Positions 26,731-33,998 of a stretch of 64,000 nt of DNA are shown piece by piece. The notes under the pieces are model-generated. The model did not search any database. It had not been told where the DNA came from and saw only the letters and a program-made list of their open reading frames with translations. Where the stretch lies: the NCBI RefSeq assembly GCF_900141755.1, contig NZ_LT670844.1:6420501-6484500 (forward strand), in the 5' to 3' direction. Each line of letters begins with the position of its first letter. The first letter of the stretch is position 1. Source of the DNA: Bradyrhizobium lablabi (GTDB lineage: Bacteria; Pseudomonadota; Alphaproteobacteria; Rhizobiales; Xanthobacteraceae). The position numbers and the translations under genes were made by a program.

Positions 26731-28710
26731 ATGATACGTTTCCAAGGTCTGACCTACCGCAACTTGCTGATCGCAGTGCATGACGCGCTGGCGACCACGC
26801 TTGCGGTTCTTGCTGCCTTCTATCTGCGCTTCGAGGGTGAATTCTTTACCGAACGGTTGCCGCTGCTGCTGCGGATCCTGCCCTATTTCGTCGCGTTCAG
26901 TATCGTCGTTTGCTACTTCTTCCGACTGACGACCACGAAATGGCGCTTCATTTCGTTGCCGGACGCGCTGAATATTATCCGTGCGGCAACGGTGCTCACG
27001 GTCGCATTGCTGGCGCTGGATTACATCTTTGTTGCGCCCAACGTCCACGGCACGCTGGGGACGCCTAACCTTCAAACCCCGTTCTTCCTCGGCAAGATCA
27101 CCATCATCCTCTATTGGTTCCTCGAGGTGTTCTTTCTCAGCGCCTCGCGCTTCGCCTATCGCTATTTCCGCTATACGCGCGTGCGCCATCACGCGAAGAC
27201 TGAGGATGCGTCACCGACCCTGCTGATAGGCCGCGCCGCGGATGCCGAAATTCTGCTGCGCGGGATAGAAAGCGGCGCGGTCAAGCGGATCTGGCCGGTT
27301 GGCCTGTTGTCGCCGTCGCGCGCCGATCGCGGTCAGACCATCCGCAATATTCCGGTGCTGGGCGGCATCGACGACATCGAGGACGTGATCGCCGATTTCG
27401 CCAGGCGCAACAGGCCGATTGCACGCGTGGTGATGACGCCCTCGGCGTTCGACCCCGAGGCGCGCCCGGAAGCCGTTCTGATGCGCGCGCGCCGGCTCGG
27501 GCTGATCGTCAGCCGCCTGCCATCGCTGGAGAGCGGGGATACGCCGCGGCTGACGACGGTCGCGGTCGAGGACCTGCTGCTTCGCGCCAGCGAAAAAATC
27601 GATTACGCGCGGCTCGAAGCGCTGGTGAAGAACCGCTCGGTCATCGTCACCGGCGGCGGCGGCTCGATCGGTTCGGAGATTTGCGAGCGCGTCGTGACCT
27701 TCGGCGCGGCGCGGCTGTTGGTGATCGAAAACTCGGAACCGGCGCTCTACGCGGTCACCGAGGCGCTGGCGGCGCACGAGACCGGCGCGGTTATCGAGGG
27801 GCGGATCGCGGACATCCGCGATCGCGAGCGCATCCTGCGGCTGATGAGCGAGTTCAAGCCGGATATCGTGTTTCATGCCGCCGCGCTGAAGCACGTGCCG
27901 ATCCTCGAGCGCGACTGGAGCGAGGGGGTCAAGACCAACATTTTCGGATCGGTCAATGTCGCCGATGCGGCGCTGGCGGCGGGCGCCAAGGCGATGGTGA
28001 TGATCTCGACCGACAAGGCGATCGAGCCGGTCTCGATGCTGGGCCTGACCAAGCGGTTCGCGGAAATGTATTGCCAGGCGCTCGATCGCGATCTGGTCTC
28101 CCAGCCGGGCGACAAACCGCGGATGCGCTTGATCTCGGTCCGATTCGGCAACGTGCTGGCGTCGAACGGATCGGTGGTGCCGAAATTCAAGGCGCAGATC
28201 GAAGCGGGCGGGCCGGTGACGGTCACCCATCCCGACATGGTCAGGTATTTCATGACCATCCGCGAAGCCTGCGATCTCGTGCTTACCGCGGCCACGCACG
28301 CCCTGATGCCGGCGCGCCCGGACGTTTCGGTTTATGTGCTCAACATGGGACAGCCGGTCAAGATCGTCGACCTCGCCGAGCGCATGATCCGGCTTTCAGG
28401 GCTGCAGCCGGGCCATGATATCGATATCGTCTTCACCGGCATGCGGCCTGGCGAGCGGCTCAACGAAATCCTGTTCGCGTTCGAAGAAGAGACGGTCGAA
28501 ATCGGGGTTGCCGGCATTGTCGCGGCGCGGCCTCGCGAGACGTCGCTGAACGTGATCCGGGCCTGGCTGGCCACGCTGCAGCAGGCGGTCAATAGCGAAC
28601 AGCGGAACCTGATCGTGTCGGTGCTAAAGGATGCGATCCCGGAGTTTGCCGGCGGTGCAGGACCGGCTAGTCAGTCCGCACCCGCGAAAATCGAACAAGC
28701 ACGATCGTAA
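26731..28710 (+). CDS. wbpM: WbpM/FlaA1-type UDP-GlcNAc 4,6-dehydratase (membrane-anchored)
   Basis: 659 residues from ATG 26731, matching the long WbpM class. About four N-terminal membrane helices (from about residue 15 to 165) and a CoA-binding-like region precede the dehydratase: VTGGGGSIGSEICERV, HAAALKHVPILE, MISTDKAIEPVSMLGLTKR (the SMK triad with Met in place of Tyr, usual in this class) and FGNVLASNGSVVPKF. It turns UDP-GlcNAc into the 4-keto-6-deoxy sugar used for UDP-QuiNAc/FucNAc. Its end overlaps the convergent WbpL-like gene by 44 nt, and a partner reductase candidate is at 32.9 kb. Confidence 0.88.
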   Translation: MIRFQGLTYRNLLIAVHDALATTLAVLAAFYLRFEGEFFTERLPLLLRILPYFVAFSIVVCYFFRLTTTKWRFISLPDALNIIRAATVLTVALLALDYIFVAPNVHGTLGTPNLQTPFFLGKITIILYWFLEVFFLSASRFAYRYFRYTRVRHHAKTEDASPTLLIGRAADAEILLRGIESGAVKRIWPVGLLSPSRADRGQTIRNIPVLGGIDDIEDVIADFARRNRPIARVVMTPSAFDPEARPEAVLMRARRLGLIVSRLPSLESGDTPRLTTVAVEDLLLRASEKIDYARLEALVKNRSVIVTGGGGSIGSEICERVVTFGAARLLVIENSEPALYAVTEALAAHETGAVIEGRIADIRDRERILRLMSEFKPDIVFHAAALKHVPILERDWSEGVKTNIFGSVNVADAALAAGAKAMVMISTDKAIEPVSMLGLTKRFAEMYCQALDRDLVSQPGDKPRMRLISVRFGNVLASNGSVVPKFKAQIEAGGPVTVTHPDMVRYFMTIREACDLVLTAATHALMPARPDVSVYVLNMGQPVKIVDLAERMIRLSGLQPGHDIDIVFTGMRPGERLNEILFAFEEETVEIGVAGIVAARPRETSLNVIRAWLATLQQAVNSEQRNLIVSVLKDAIPEFAGGAGPASQSAPAKIEQARS

Positions 28711-29692
28711 CGCCGAGGGCTCCAAGCGCCAGCGTCGCCAGATCGACGCGCGTCGAACCGGCTGCAATCGAGATTGCCGCCAGTCCCGCCAAAACCAGGT
28801 TGAGCAGGAATACGTCGGCGATGACCCGGCGGACGCTAAATCCATGGTTGGTGGCGCGTTGATAAAAATGCGATCGGTGCGCGTCCCAAAACCGCTCGCC
28901 GGCCGCAACCCGCCTGAACAGCGTGATCGTTGCGTCGGCGAGATAATAAAGCGGCAGCAGCAGCGCCGCCGCAAAATGCTGACGTGATGCCAGTTCGATC
29001 AGGCACCAGCCGGTCACAAGACCAATCGGCAGGCTGCCGACATCGCCGAGGAACAAGCGCGCGACGGGCCGGTTGAAGGGGGCAAAACCGAGCAGGGCGC
29101 CGGCGAGCGCCAGTGCGATCGGCAGGACCTCCGGCGGGGCTTCGCCGAACAGGGCGAATGCCGCGAGCGCGGTGGTGATCGGAAGCATTTCCGCGACCGT
29201 CATCCAGTCGAGGCCATCCATGAAGTTGACGAGGTTCACGAACCAGAGCAGCCCCAGAATCAGCAGCGCCCGCTCCAGCGAAATCGGGATCGCCTCGAAA
29301 ATCCGCATCTGTGGCGGAAGGGTTGCGATCAGCAGCGCGACCACGGCGAACTGCAGCGCAAGGCGCGGCACCACCGGGATCGGCCGCAGGTCGTCGATCA
29401 TGCCGACCGCCGCAAGGCAGGAAGCGGCAGCCAACACAACGGGGATCGTCAGGCCCAGATCGGGTGTCCCGAGCAAGGCGGTCAGCGCCACGGCGATTGC
29501 GGTGGCGGTGATCACGGCGATACCGCCGCCTTGCGGCGTTGGCGTCACATGCGAGGAGCGCGCGTTGGGCCGGGCCAACGCATAGCGCTGAAGCAGGGGG
29601 CGCAGCACCACGATCAGGCCGGCGCAGATCAGCGCGGCTGCGACTGGAATGACGAGGGCCAGGGCAGCGCGGTGCGGGTCTAACGTCGTCAT
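28667..29692 (-). CDS. WbpL/WecA-type undecaprenyl-phosphate N-acetylaminosugar-1-phosphate transferase
   Basis: 341 residues from the ATG at 29692; an in-frame ATG at 29812 would add 40 residues that look non-coding. It is polytopic with about ten helices. MraY/WecA family motifs: SSHVTPTPQGGG, a metal site in AAVGMIDDLRPI, VNFMDGLDWM and FLGDVGSLPIG, and FWDAHRSHFYQR near the C-terminus, all like WbpL. It starts O-antigen repeat units by moving a sugar-1-phosphate, likely QuiNAc or FucNAc given the WbpM-type neighbour, onto undecaprenyl phosphate. Confidence 0.85.
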   Translation of the reverse strand: MTTLDPHRAALALVIPVAAALICAGLIVVLRPLLQRYALARPNARSSHVTPTPQGGGIAVITATAIAVALTALLGTPDLGLTIPVVLAAASCLAAVGMIDDLRPIPVVPRLALQFAVVALLIATLPPQMRIFEAIPISLERALLILGLLWFVNLVNFMDGLDWMTVAEMLPITTALAAFALFGEAPPEVLPIALALAGALLGFAPFNRPVARLFLGDVGSLPIGLVTGWCLIELASRQHFAAALLLPLYYLADATITLFRRVAAGERFWDAHRSHFYQRATNHGFSVRRVIADVFLLNLVLAGLAAISIAAGSTRVDLATLALGALGVTIVLVRFSRVRTD

Positions 29693-30115
29693 GAAAAAAT
29701 AGCCGGTGGCAGCCGGAGCGTTGATGCCAGCGGCGTATCGGTTCGGGGTCTCATCGGAAAACTCATGCGGTTGAAATCGGCTGCGGTCAACATCCAGCGG
29801 CCTGCCGATCAAGATCGCCTCGGAGAAAAGGGACTTCTGCGAAGCAAGCGCACGCCCCGAATGGATCGCGGAAGCTGCTCTGGAACCTCAGATCGCGCCG
29901 CGGGCCGTCGGGCGATTACATCGTGCCGGCCAGGGGATGGCCAGGATGAATTTCCAAGCAATTGATTAATATGATTTTTTTGAGTAAAGGCAACATGAGC
30001 CGTATAGTTTCGGCGACCCGGATCGTCCGGCGATAAAATGGTTGGGTTAGAGGGCGATATCGGCTAGGTCGTGCGCAACGAATATCCTGTGTATTTCCGG
30101 TAGATAGGTGGGCGG
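29693..30115. other. Intergenic region between divergent genes; no gene seen
   Basis: 423 nt between the WbpL-like gene (minus) and the WlbA-like gene (plus). No ORF with good start and codon use was found. The part from about 29,945 to 29,990 is AT-rich (ATTGATTAATATGATTTTTT) and unlike its GC-rich surroundings; it is the best place for a promoter. The WlbA-like GTG is preceded by TAGGTGGGCG. Confidence 0.6.
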
Positions 30116-31177
30116 GTGATCAGGTTTGGCCTGTTGGGATGTGGGCGCATCGCTAAACGCCATTCCGACCTGCTTGGGGGCGGTCATATCGCCGGCGCCA
30201 AACTGGTTGCCGTCTGCGACGAGGCGCGCGAGCGCGCCGACGCGCTCGCTTCCCGCTTTGGAGTGGCCGCGCACTATGACCTGGATGAACTTCTGGGCCG
30301 CAACGACATCGACGCCGTCTCCGTGCTTACCCCGAGCGGCATGCATCCCCGGCATGCCATCGCGGTCGCGAAAGCCGGCAAGCACGTCATTGTCGAGAAG
30401 CCGATGGCGCTGCGGCTTGAGGATGCCGATGCGATGATCCGTGCCTGCGACCAGGCCGGCGTCAAGCTGTTCGTCGTCAAGCAAAACAGGTTCAATGTGC
30501 CCGTGGTCAAGGCGCGGGAGGCACTGGATGCCGGCCGCTTCGGCCGTCTGGTGCTGGGCACGGTGCGGGTGCGCTGGTGCCGCGACCAGGGCTACTATGA
30601 TCAGGATAAATGGCGCGGCACCTGGGCCTATGACGGCGGCGTTCTGTCCAACCAGGCCAGCCATCATGTCGATATGCTGGAATGGTTCTTCGGCGATGTC
30701 GTCAGCGTACATGCGCGGGCGGTGACGGCGCTGGTGAATATCGAAGCCGAAGACACGGCGGTCGCAACGCTCAAATTCAGAAATGGCGCGCTTGGCATCA
30801 TCGAGGCGACGACCGCGGTGAGGCCGAAAGATCTCGAGGGCTCGCTCTCGATACTGGGCGAGAAGGGCACGGTAGAGATTGCCGGCTTCGCCGTAAACAA
30901 TATCCGGCACTGGCAGTTTGCCGAAGAGCTGCCGTCCGACAAGGACGTGATCGAGAAGTTTTCGGTCAATCCGCCGAACGTCTACGGGTTCGGCCACCAG
31001 GCCTATTACGAACATGTCGTCAAATGCCTCAACGACCAGAGCCCGGCGCTGGTCGATGGCCTGCAGGGACGCAAGAGTCTCGAATTGATATCGGCGCTCT
31101 ACGAGTCGATCGAGACCGGCAAGGAAGTGCTGTTGAGTTTTGTTCCGCAGCTGTGCCGCCTCGGTGAGCTGCCGTGA
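30116..31177 (+). CDS. Gfo/Idh/MocA oxidoreductase, WlbA/GnnA-like
   Basis: 353 residues from a GTG start. It has an N-terminal Rossmann site GLLGCGRIAKRHSDLL, the family EKP motif in HVIVEKPMAL, and the HHVDMLEWFFG stretch that is characteristic of WlbA-type UDP-GlcNAc(A) 3-dehydrogenases. It should oxidise C3 of a UDP-linked GlcNAc derivative. The next two genes encode an acetyltransferase and a PLP aminotransferase, matching WlbA-B-C order, and all are on one strand with a 4-nt overlap to the next gene. GnnA for lipid A diaminoglucose is an alternative function. Confidence 0.82.
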   Translation: MIRFGLLGCGRIAKRHSDLLGGGHIAGAKLVAVCDEARERADALASRFGVAAHYDLDELLGRNDIDAVSVLTPSGMHPRHAIAVAKAGKHVIVEKPMALRLEDADAMIRACDQAGVKLFVVKQNRFNVPVVKAREALDAGRFGRLVLGTVRVRWCRDQGYYDQDKWRGTWAYDGGVLSNQASHHVDMLEWFFGDVVSVHARAVTALVNIEAEDTAVATLKFRNGALGIIEATTAVRPKDLEGSLSILGEKGTVEIAGFAVNNIRHWQFAEELPSDKDVIEKFSVNPPNVYGFGHQAYYEHVVKCLNDQSPALVDGLQGRKSLELISALYESIETGKEVLLSFVPQLCRLGELP

Positions 31178-31638
31178 GCGAGCCCGAGATCCGGCATGTC
31201 TGCGTCCACGATGTGCGGTTCGGCGCGCGTGTGACGATTGTGGAGCCTTGCAATCTCTACGGTTGCGAAATCGGCGACGACTGCTTTATCGGCCCGTTCA
31301 CCGAAATTCAGAAAACCGCCCGCATCGCGGCGCGGACCCGCGTTCAATCCCACACCTTCATCTGCGAACTCGTCAGCATCGGCGAGGATTGTTTCATCGG
31401 CCACGGGGTGATGTTCATCAACGATACCTTCGCGACCGGCGGTCCGGCCGGCGGGCGCAAGGAATTGTGGCGCTCCACGACCATCGGCAACCGGGTATCA
31501 ATCGGGTCGGGCGCCACCATACTCCCGGTGACGATTTGCGACGATGTCGTGATCGGCGCTGGAGCCGTGGTGACCAAGGATATCGCGGTCGCCGGATCGT
31601 ATGTCGGAAATCCGGCGCGTCTGTTGGCGCGACGGTGA
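31174..31638 (+). CDS. Hexapeptide-repeat N-acetyltransferase, WlbB-like
   Basis: 154 residues from a GTG overlapping the previous stop (GTGA). Repeats such as IGDDCFIGPFTEI, IGEDCFIGHGVMFIN, IGNRVSIGSGATI and VVIGAGAVVTKDI form a left-handed beta-helix. A Leu/Val-start repeated every six residues and the catalytic-type His of GHGVMFINDTFA fit WlbB/WbpD, which acetylate the 3-amino group of a UDP-2-acetamido-3-amino sugar with acetyl-CoA. It lies between the dehydrogenase and aminotransferase genes. Confidence 0.85.
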   Translation: MSEPEIRHVCVHDVRFGARVTIVEPCNLYGCEIGDDCFIGPFTEIQKTARIAARTRVQSHTFICELVSIGEDCFIGHGVMFINDTFATGGPAGGRKELWRSTTIGNRVSIGSGATILPVTICDDVVIGAGAVVTKDIAVAGSYVGNPARLLARR

Positions 31639-31676
31639 CGTTAATCCGTTAAGTTTCCAGAAGAGAACCCAAGTCG

Positions 31677-32777
31677 ATGGCTGTGCCCTACGCTGATCTT
31701 CATCTGCAATACCAGACCATCAAGCCGGAAATCGACGCCGCGGTCGCCGCCGTCATTCGCGACAGCGCGTTCATTCGCGGTCCCTATGTCGATGCGTTCG
31801 AGCGTGCCTTCGCCGACGCCGTCGATGTCAGGCATTGCGTCTCCTGCGCCAACGGAACCGACGCGCTCTACATTGCGATGAAGGCGTTGGGGATCAAGCC
31901 CGGCGACGAAGTCATTACGACGGCGCATTCCTGGATCTCTACATCGGCCATGATCACCCACGCCGGGGCGAGCGTGGTGTTTTGCGATACCGATGCCGCT
32001 ACCTTCACCATCGACCCTGCCGCCATCGAGGGCGCCATCACGGCGCGAACCGTCGGCATCATACCGGTCCACCTCTACGGACAGCCGGCCGACATGGCGG
32101 CGATCATGGCGATCGCGCGCAAGCATGGCCTTTGGGTGATCGAGGACTGCGCGCAGGCGCATTTGGCGCGATACAGGGGACAGCAGGTCGGCACGTTCGG
32201 CGAAGCTGCGACCTATTCATTCTATCCGGGCAAGAATCTCGGGGCGATGGGCGACGCCGGTGCCATTGTCACCAACCGCGCCGATCTCGCAGAACGGATG
32301 GCGATGCTGGCGCGGCATGGCGGCCTGACCAAGCATCAGCATCAGATCGAGGGCATCAACAGCCGTCTCGATGGCTTGCAGGCGGCGATCCTGTCGGCGA
32401 AGTTGACGCATCTGTCGCGCTGGACAGAGGCGCGGCAGGCCGCGGCCGCGGTCTACGATGCCGGCCTCAACCAGATCGAGGATGTGATCGTGCCGCAGGT
32501 CGGTGCTGATCGAACCCATGTCTACCATCTCTACACGATTCAGCACCCCAGGCGCGATCAGCTCGCAGCCTATCTGAGCGCCAACGGCGTGCAGACGGCA
32601 ATCAACTATCCGGTTGCGCTGCCCTTCCTCGAGGCTTACCGCCGCTTCAACCATCGCGCGGAACACTTCCCCAACGCCCGCCGTCATCAGGACCGGATTT
32701 TGTCGTTGCCGATTTTCGCCGAGATCACGCCGCAGCAGCAGCAGACCGTGGTCGACCTCATCCGCGCCTTTGGCTAG
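31677..32777 (+). CDS. DegT/DnrJ/EryC1 aminotransferase, WlbC/WbpE-like
   Basis: 366 residues. PLP-binding Lys is K186 in SFYPGKNLGAMGDAG; other landmarks are CANGTDALYIAMKALG, VIEDCAQAHLARY and INSRLDGLQAAIL. It should transaminate the 3-keto sugar made by the upstream oxidoreductase, giving UDP-2-acetamido-3-amino-2,3-dideoxy sugar. The pathway order oxidise-aminate-acetylate is complete in this cassette, but a UDP-GlcNAc 6-dehydrogenase (WbpA/O) and WlbD epimerase are not in the window. Confidence 0.88.
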   Translation: MAVPYADLHLQYQTIKPEIDAAVAAVIRDSAFIRGPYVDAFERAFADAVDVRHCVSCANGTDALYIAMKALGIKPGDEVITTAHSWISTSAMITHAGASVVFCDTDAATFTIDPAAIEGAITARTVGIIPVHLYGQPADMAAIMAIARKHGLWVIEDCAQAHLARYRGQQVGTFGEAATYSFYPGKNLGAMGDAGAIVTNRADLAERMAMLARHGGLTKHQHQIEGINSRLDGLQAAILSAKLTHLSRWTEARQAAAAVYDAGLNQIEDVIVPQVGADRTHVYHLYTIQHPRRDQLAAYLSANGVQTAINYPVALPFLEAYRRFNHRAEHFPNARRHQDRILSLPIFAEITPQQQQTVVDLIRAFG

Positions 32778-32787
32778 ATGCATTCAC

Positions 32788-32890
32788 TAAAGCATGATCC
32801 GGAAAAGTGGGTACCGGTTTTCCGAAAAGATCATGCTCAGATAAACAGATAGAGCGGGATGACGATTCGAAGAAAAGTCATCACGCTCTA
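32788..32890. repeat. GCATGATCCGGAAAAGTGGG-type Rhizobiales palindromic repeat
   Basis: GCATGATC (32792-32799) pairs with GATCATGC (32829-32836), enclosing GGAAAAGTGGGTACCGGTTTTCC. A second stem follows: AGAGCG near 32851 with CGCTCT (32884-32889), extended by GATGAC/GTCATC. This is a widespread intergenic repeat of Rhizobiales. It lies between convergent genes. Confidence 0.85.
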
Positions 32891-32949
32891 GGCGCGTGTT
32901 GAATAGCGATATCGCTGATCGGCTTCGACCCCAGTGCCATCATGGTCGC

Positions 32950-33825
32950 TCAAGATGGTTTCCAGCCGAGCGCAAGCAGTTTTCTCGGCTGCGCGACGAG
33001 CGGGCGGCCGATCCTTTGCCATATGGCGCTTCGACCAATGGCTTTGAGAGACAGTTCGAGCCATCGTTCGGGTACCGCTATGAGCGAGGGCGGTCTGCCC
33101 AGGCTTGCCCGGTAACGTGTGATGATCTCGGAAAGAGTGAGCGGCGTCGGATCCGATACGATGAACGTCTCCCCGCGCGCGCCGGGATTGGTCAGAGCGA
33201 GAGCGACGGCGGAACAGAAATTCTGAACCGACAGCACGGATCGTTGAGCCGTCAACCCTCCAAACGGCAGTGGAATCGGAAGGCGCGATATCCTATGGAT
33301 GGACGCAAAATTCCCCTTTTCGCCGTCGCCGAAAATCACGACAGGCCGCAGGATTGTGAACGAAGTACCTACCGCGCGAATAGCCTGTTCGGCGCCCAGC
33401 TTTGATCTTCCATAGGCATTGATTGGCTTAGGAACGTCATCTTCGCTCAATTCGCGGTCGGAGCATGCGCCTGATTGCGCGGCAATGGACGAGATGAAAA
33501 CCAGATGCGCGCCGGAGCGAAATGCGGCGTCGGCCAGCGTCGCCGTCGCTCGATGATTGACGCGGTCATACAGGTCGTCTTCAGCGAATGTGTGAGCGAT
33601 GCCGGCGAGATGGACGACGGCATTGCATTGCCCCAGCAGGGGTTGCCAGTCGAACGGCTTTGATAGATCCGGAAGCGATGCAGCGACTATGTTGGGGCTC
33701 TCGAAACTGGACAGAGCCCTCGATGCGGCTATCACCTTGTAGCCCTGTGCAGCGAGATAAGGCACGAGATGGCTTCCAATGAACCCGTCCGAGCCGGTTA
33801 CAAGCACTGTGGTCTGGTCGTTCAT
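32950..33825 (-). CDS. SDR sugar-nucleotide reductase/epimerase, WbpV/WreQ-like
   Basis: 291 residues, extended SDR: VTGSDGFIGSHLVPYL, VVHLAGIAHT, FISSIAAQSG, YxxxK in NAYGRSKLGAEQ and RPVVIFGDGEKGNF. HLAGIAHTFAEDDLY and the PFGGLTAQRSVLSVQNF stretch resemble WbpV and WreQ, which reduce the 4-keto sugar made by WbpM to QuiNAc. The chain ends soon after LALGWKPS, somewhat earlier than usual for the family (C-terminus slightly short). It is the last gene of a minus-strand operon with the O-antigen polymerase-like and glycosyltransferase genes. Other 4-keto reductases are possible. Confidence 0.78.
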   Translation of the reverse strand: MNDQTTVLVTGSDGFIGSHLVPYLAAQGYKVIAASRALSSFESPNIVAASLPDLSKPFDWQPLLGQCNAVVHLAGIAHTFAEDDLYDRVNHRATATLADAAFRSGAHLVFISSIAAQSGACSDRELSEDDVPKPINAYGRSKLGAEQAIRAVGTSFTILRPVVIFGDGEKGNFASIHRISRLPIPLPFGGLTAQRSVLSVQNFCSAVALALTNPGARGETFIVSDPTPLTLSEIITRYRASLGRPPSLIAVPERWLELSLKAIGRSAIWQRIGRPLVAQPRKLLALGWKPS

Positions 33826-33998
33826 GGAATGGCTTGAGATCGGTAAGCACCGTCGCCAGCTATTCTCGGCAGGGCTGCCAGCTTGATGCCATATCCCTTA
33901 TCCCATAATGCCGGCTGGCGCCATCGGTCATGTCTTGTTGGCGCCTCTCACTGAAGCGGTTTCAAGCTGTTTTGATCGTCGCGCGATGCGAGCCAGCT

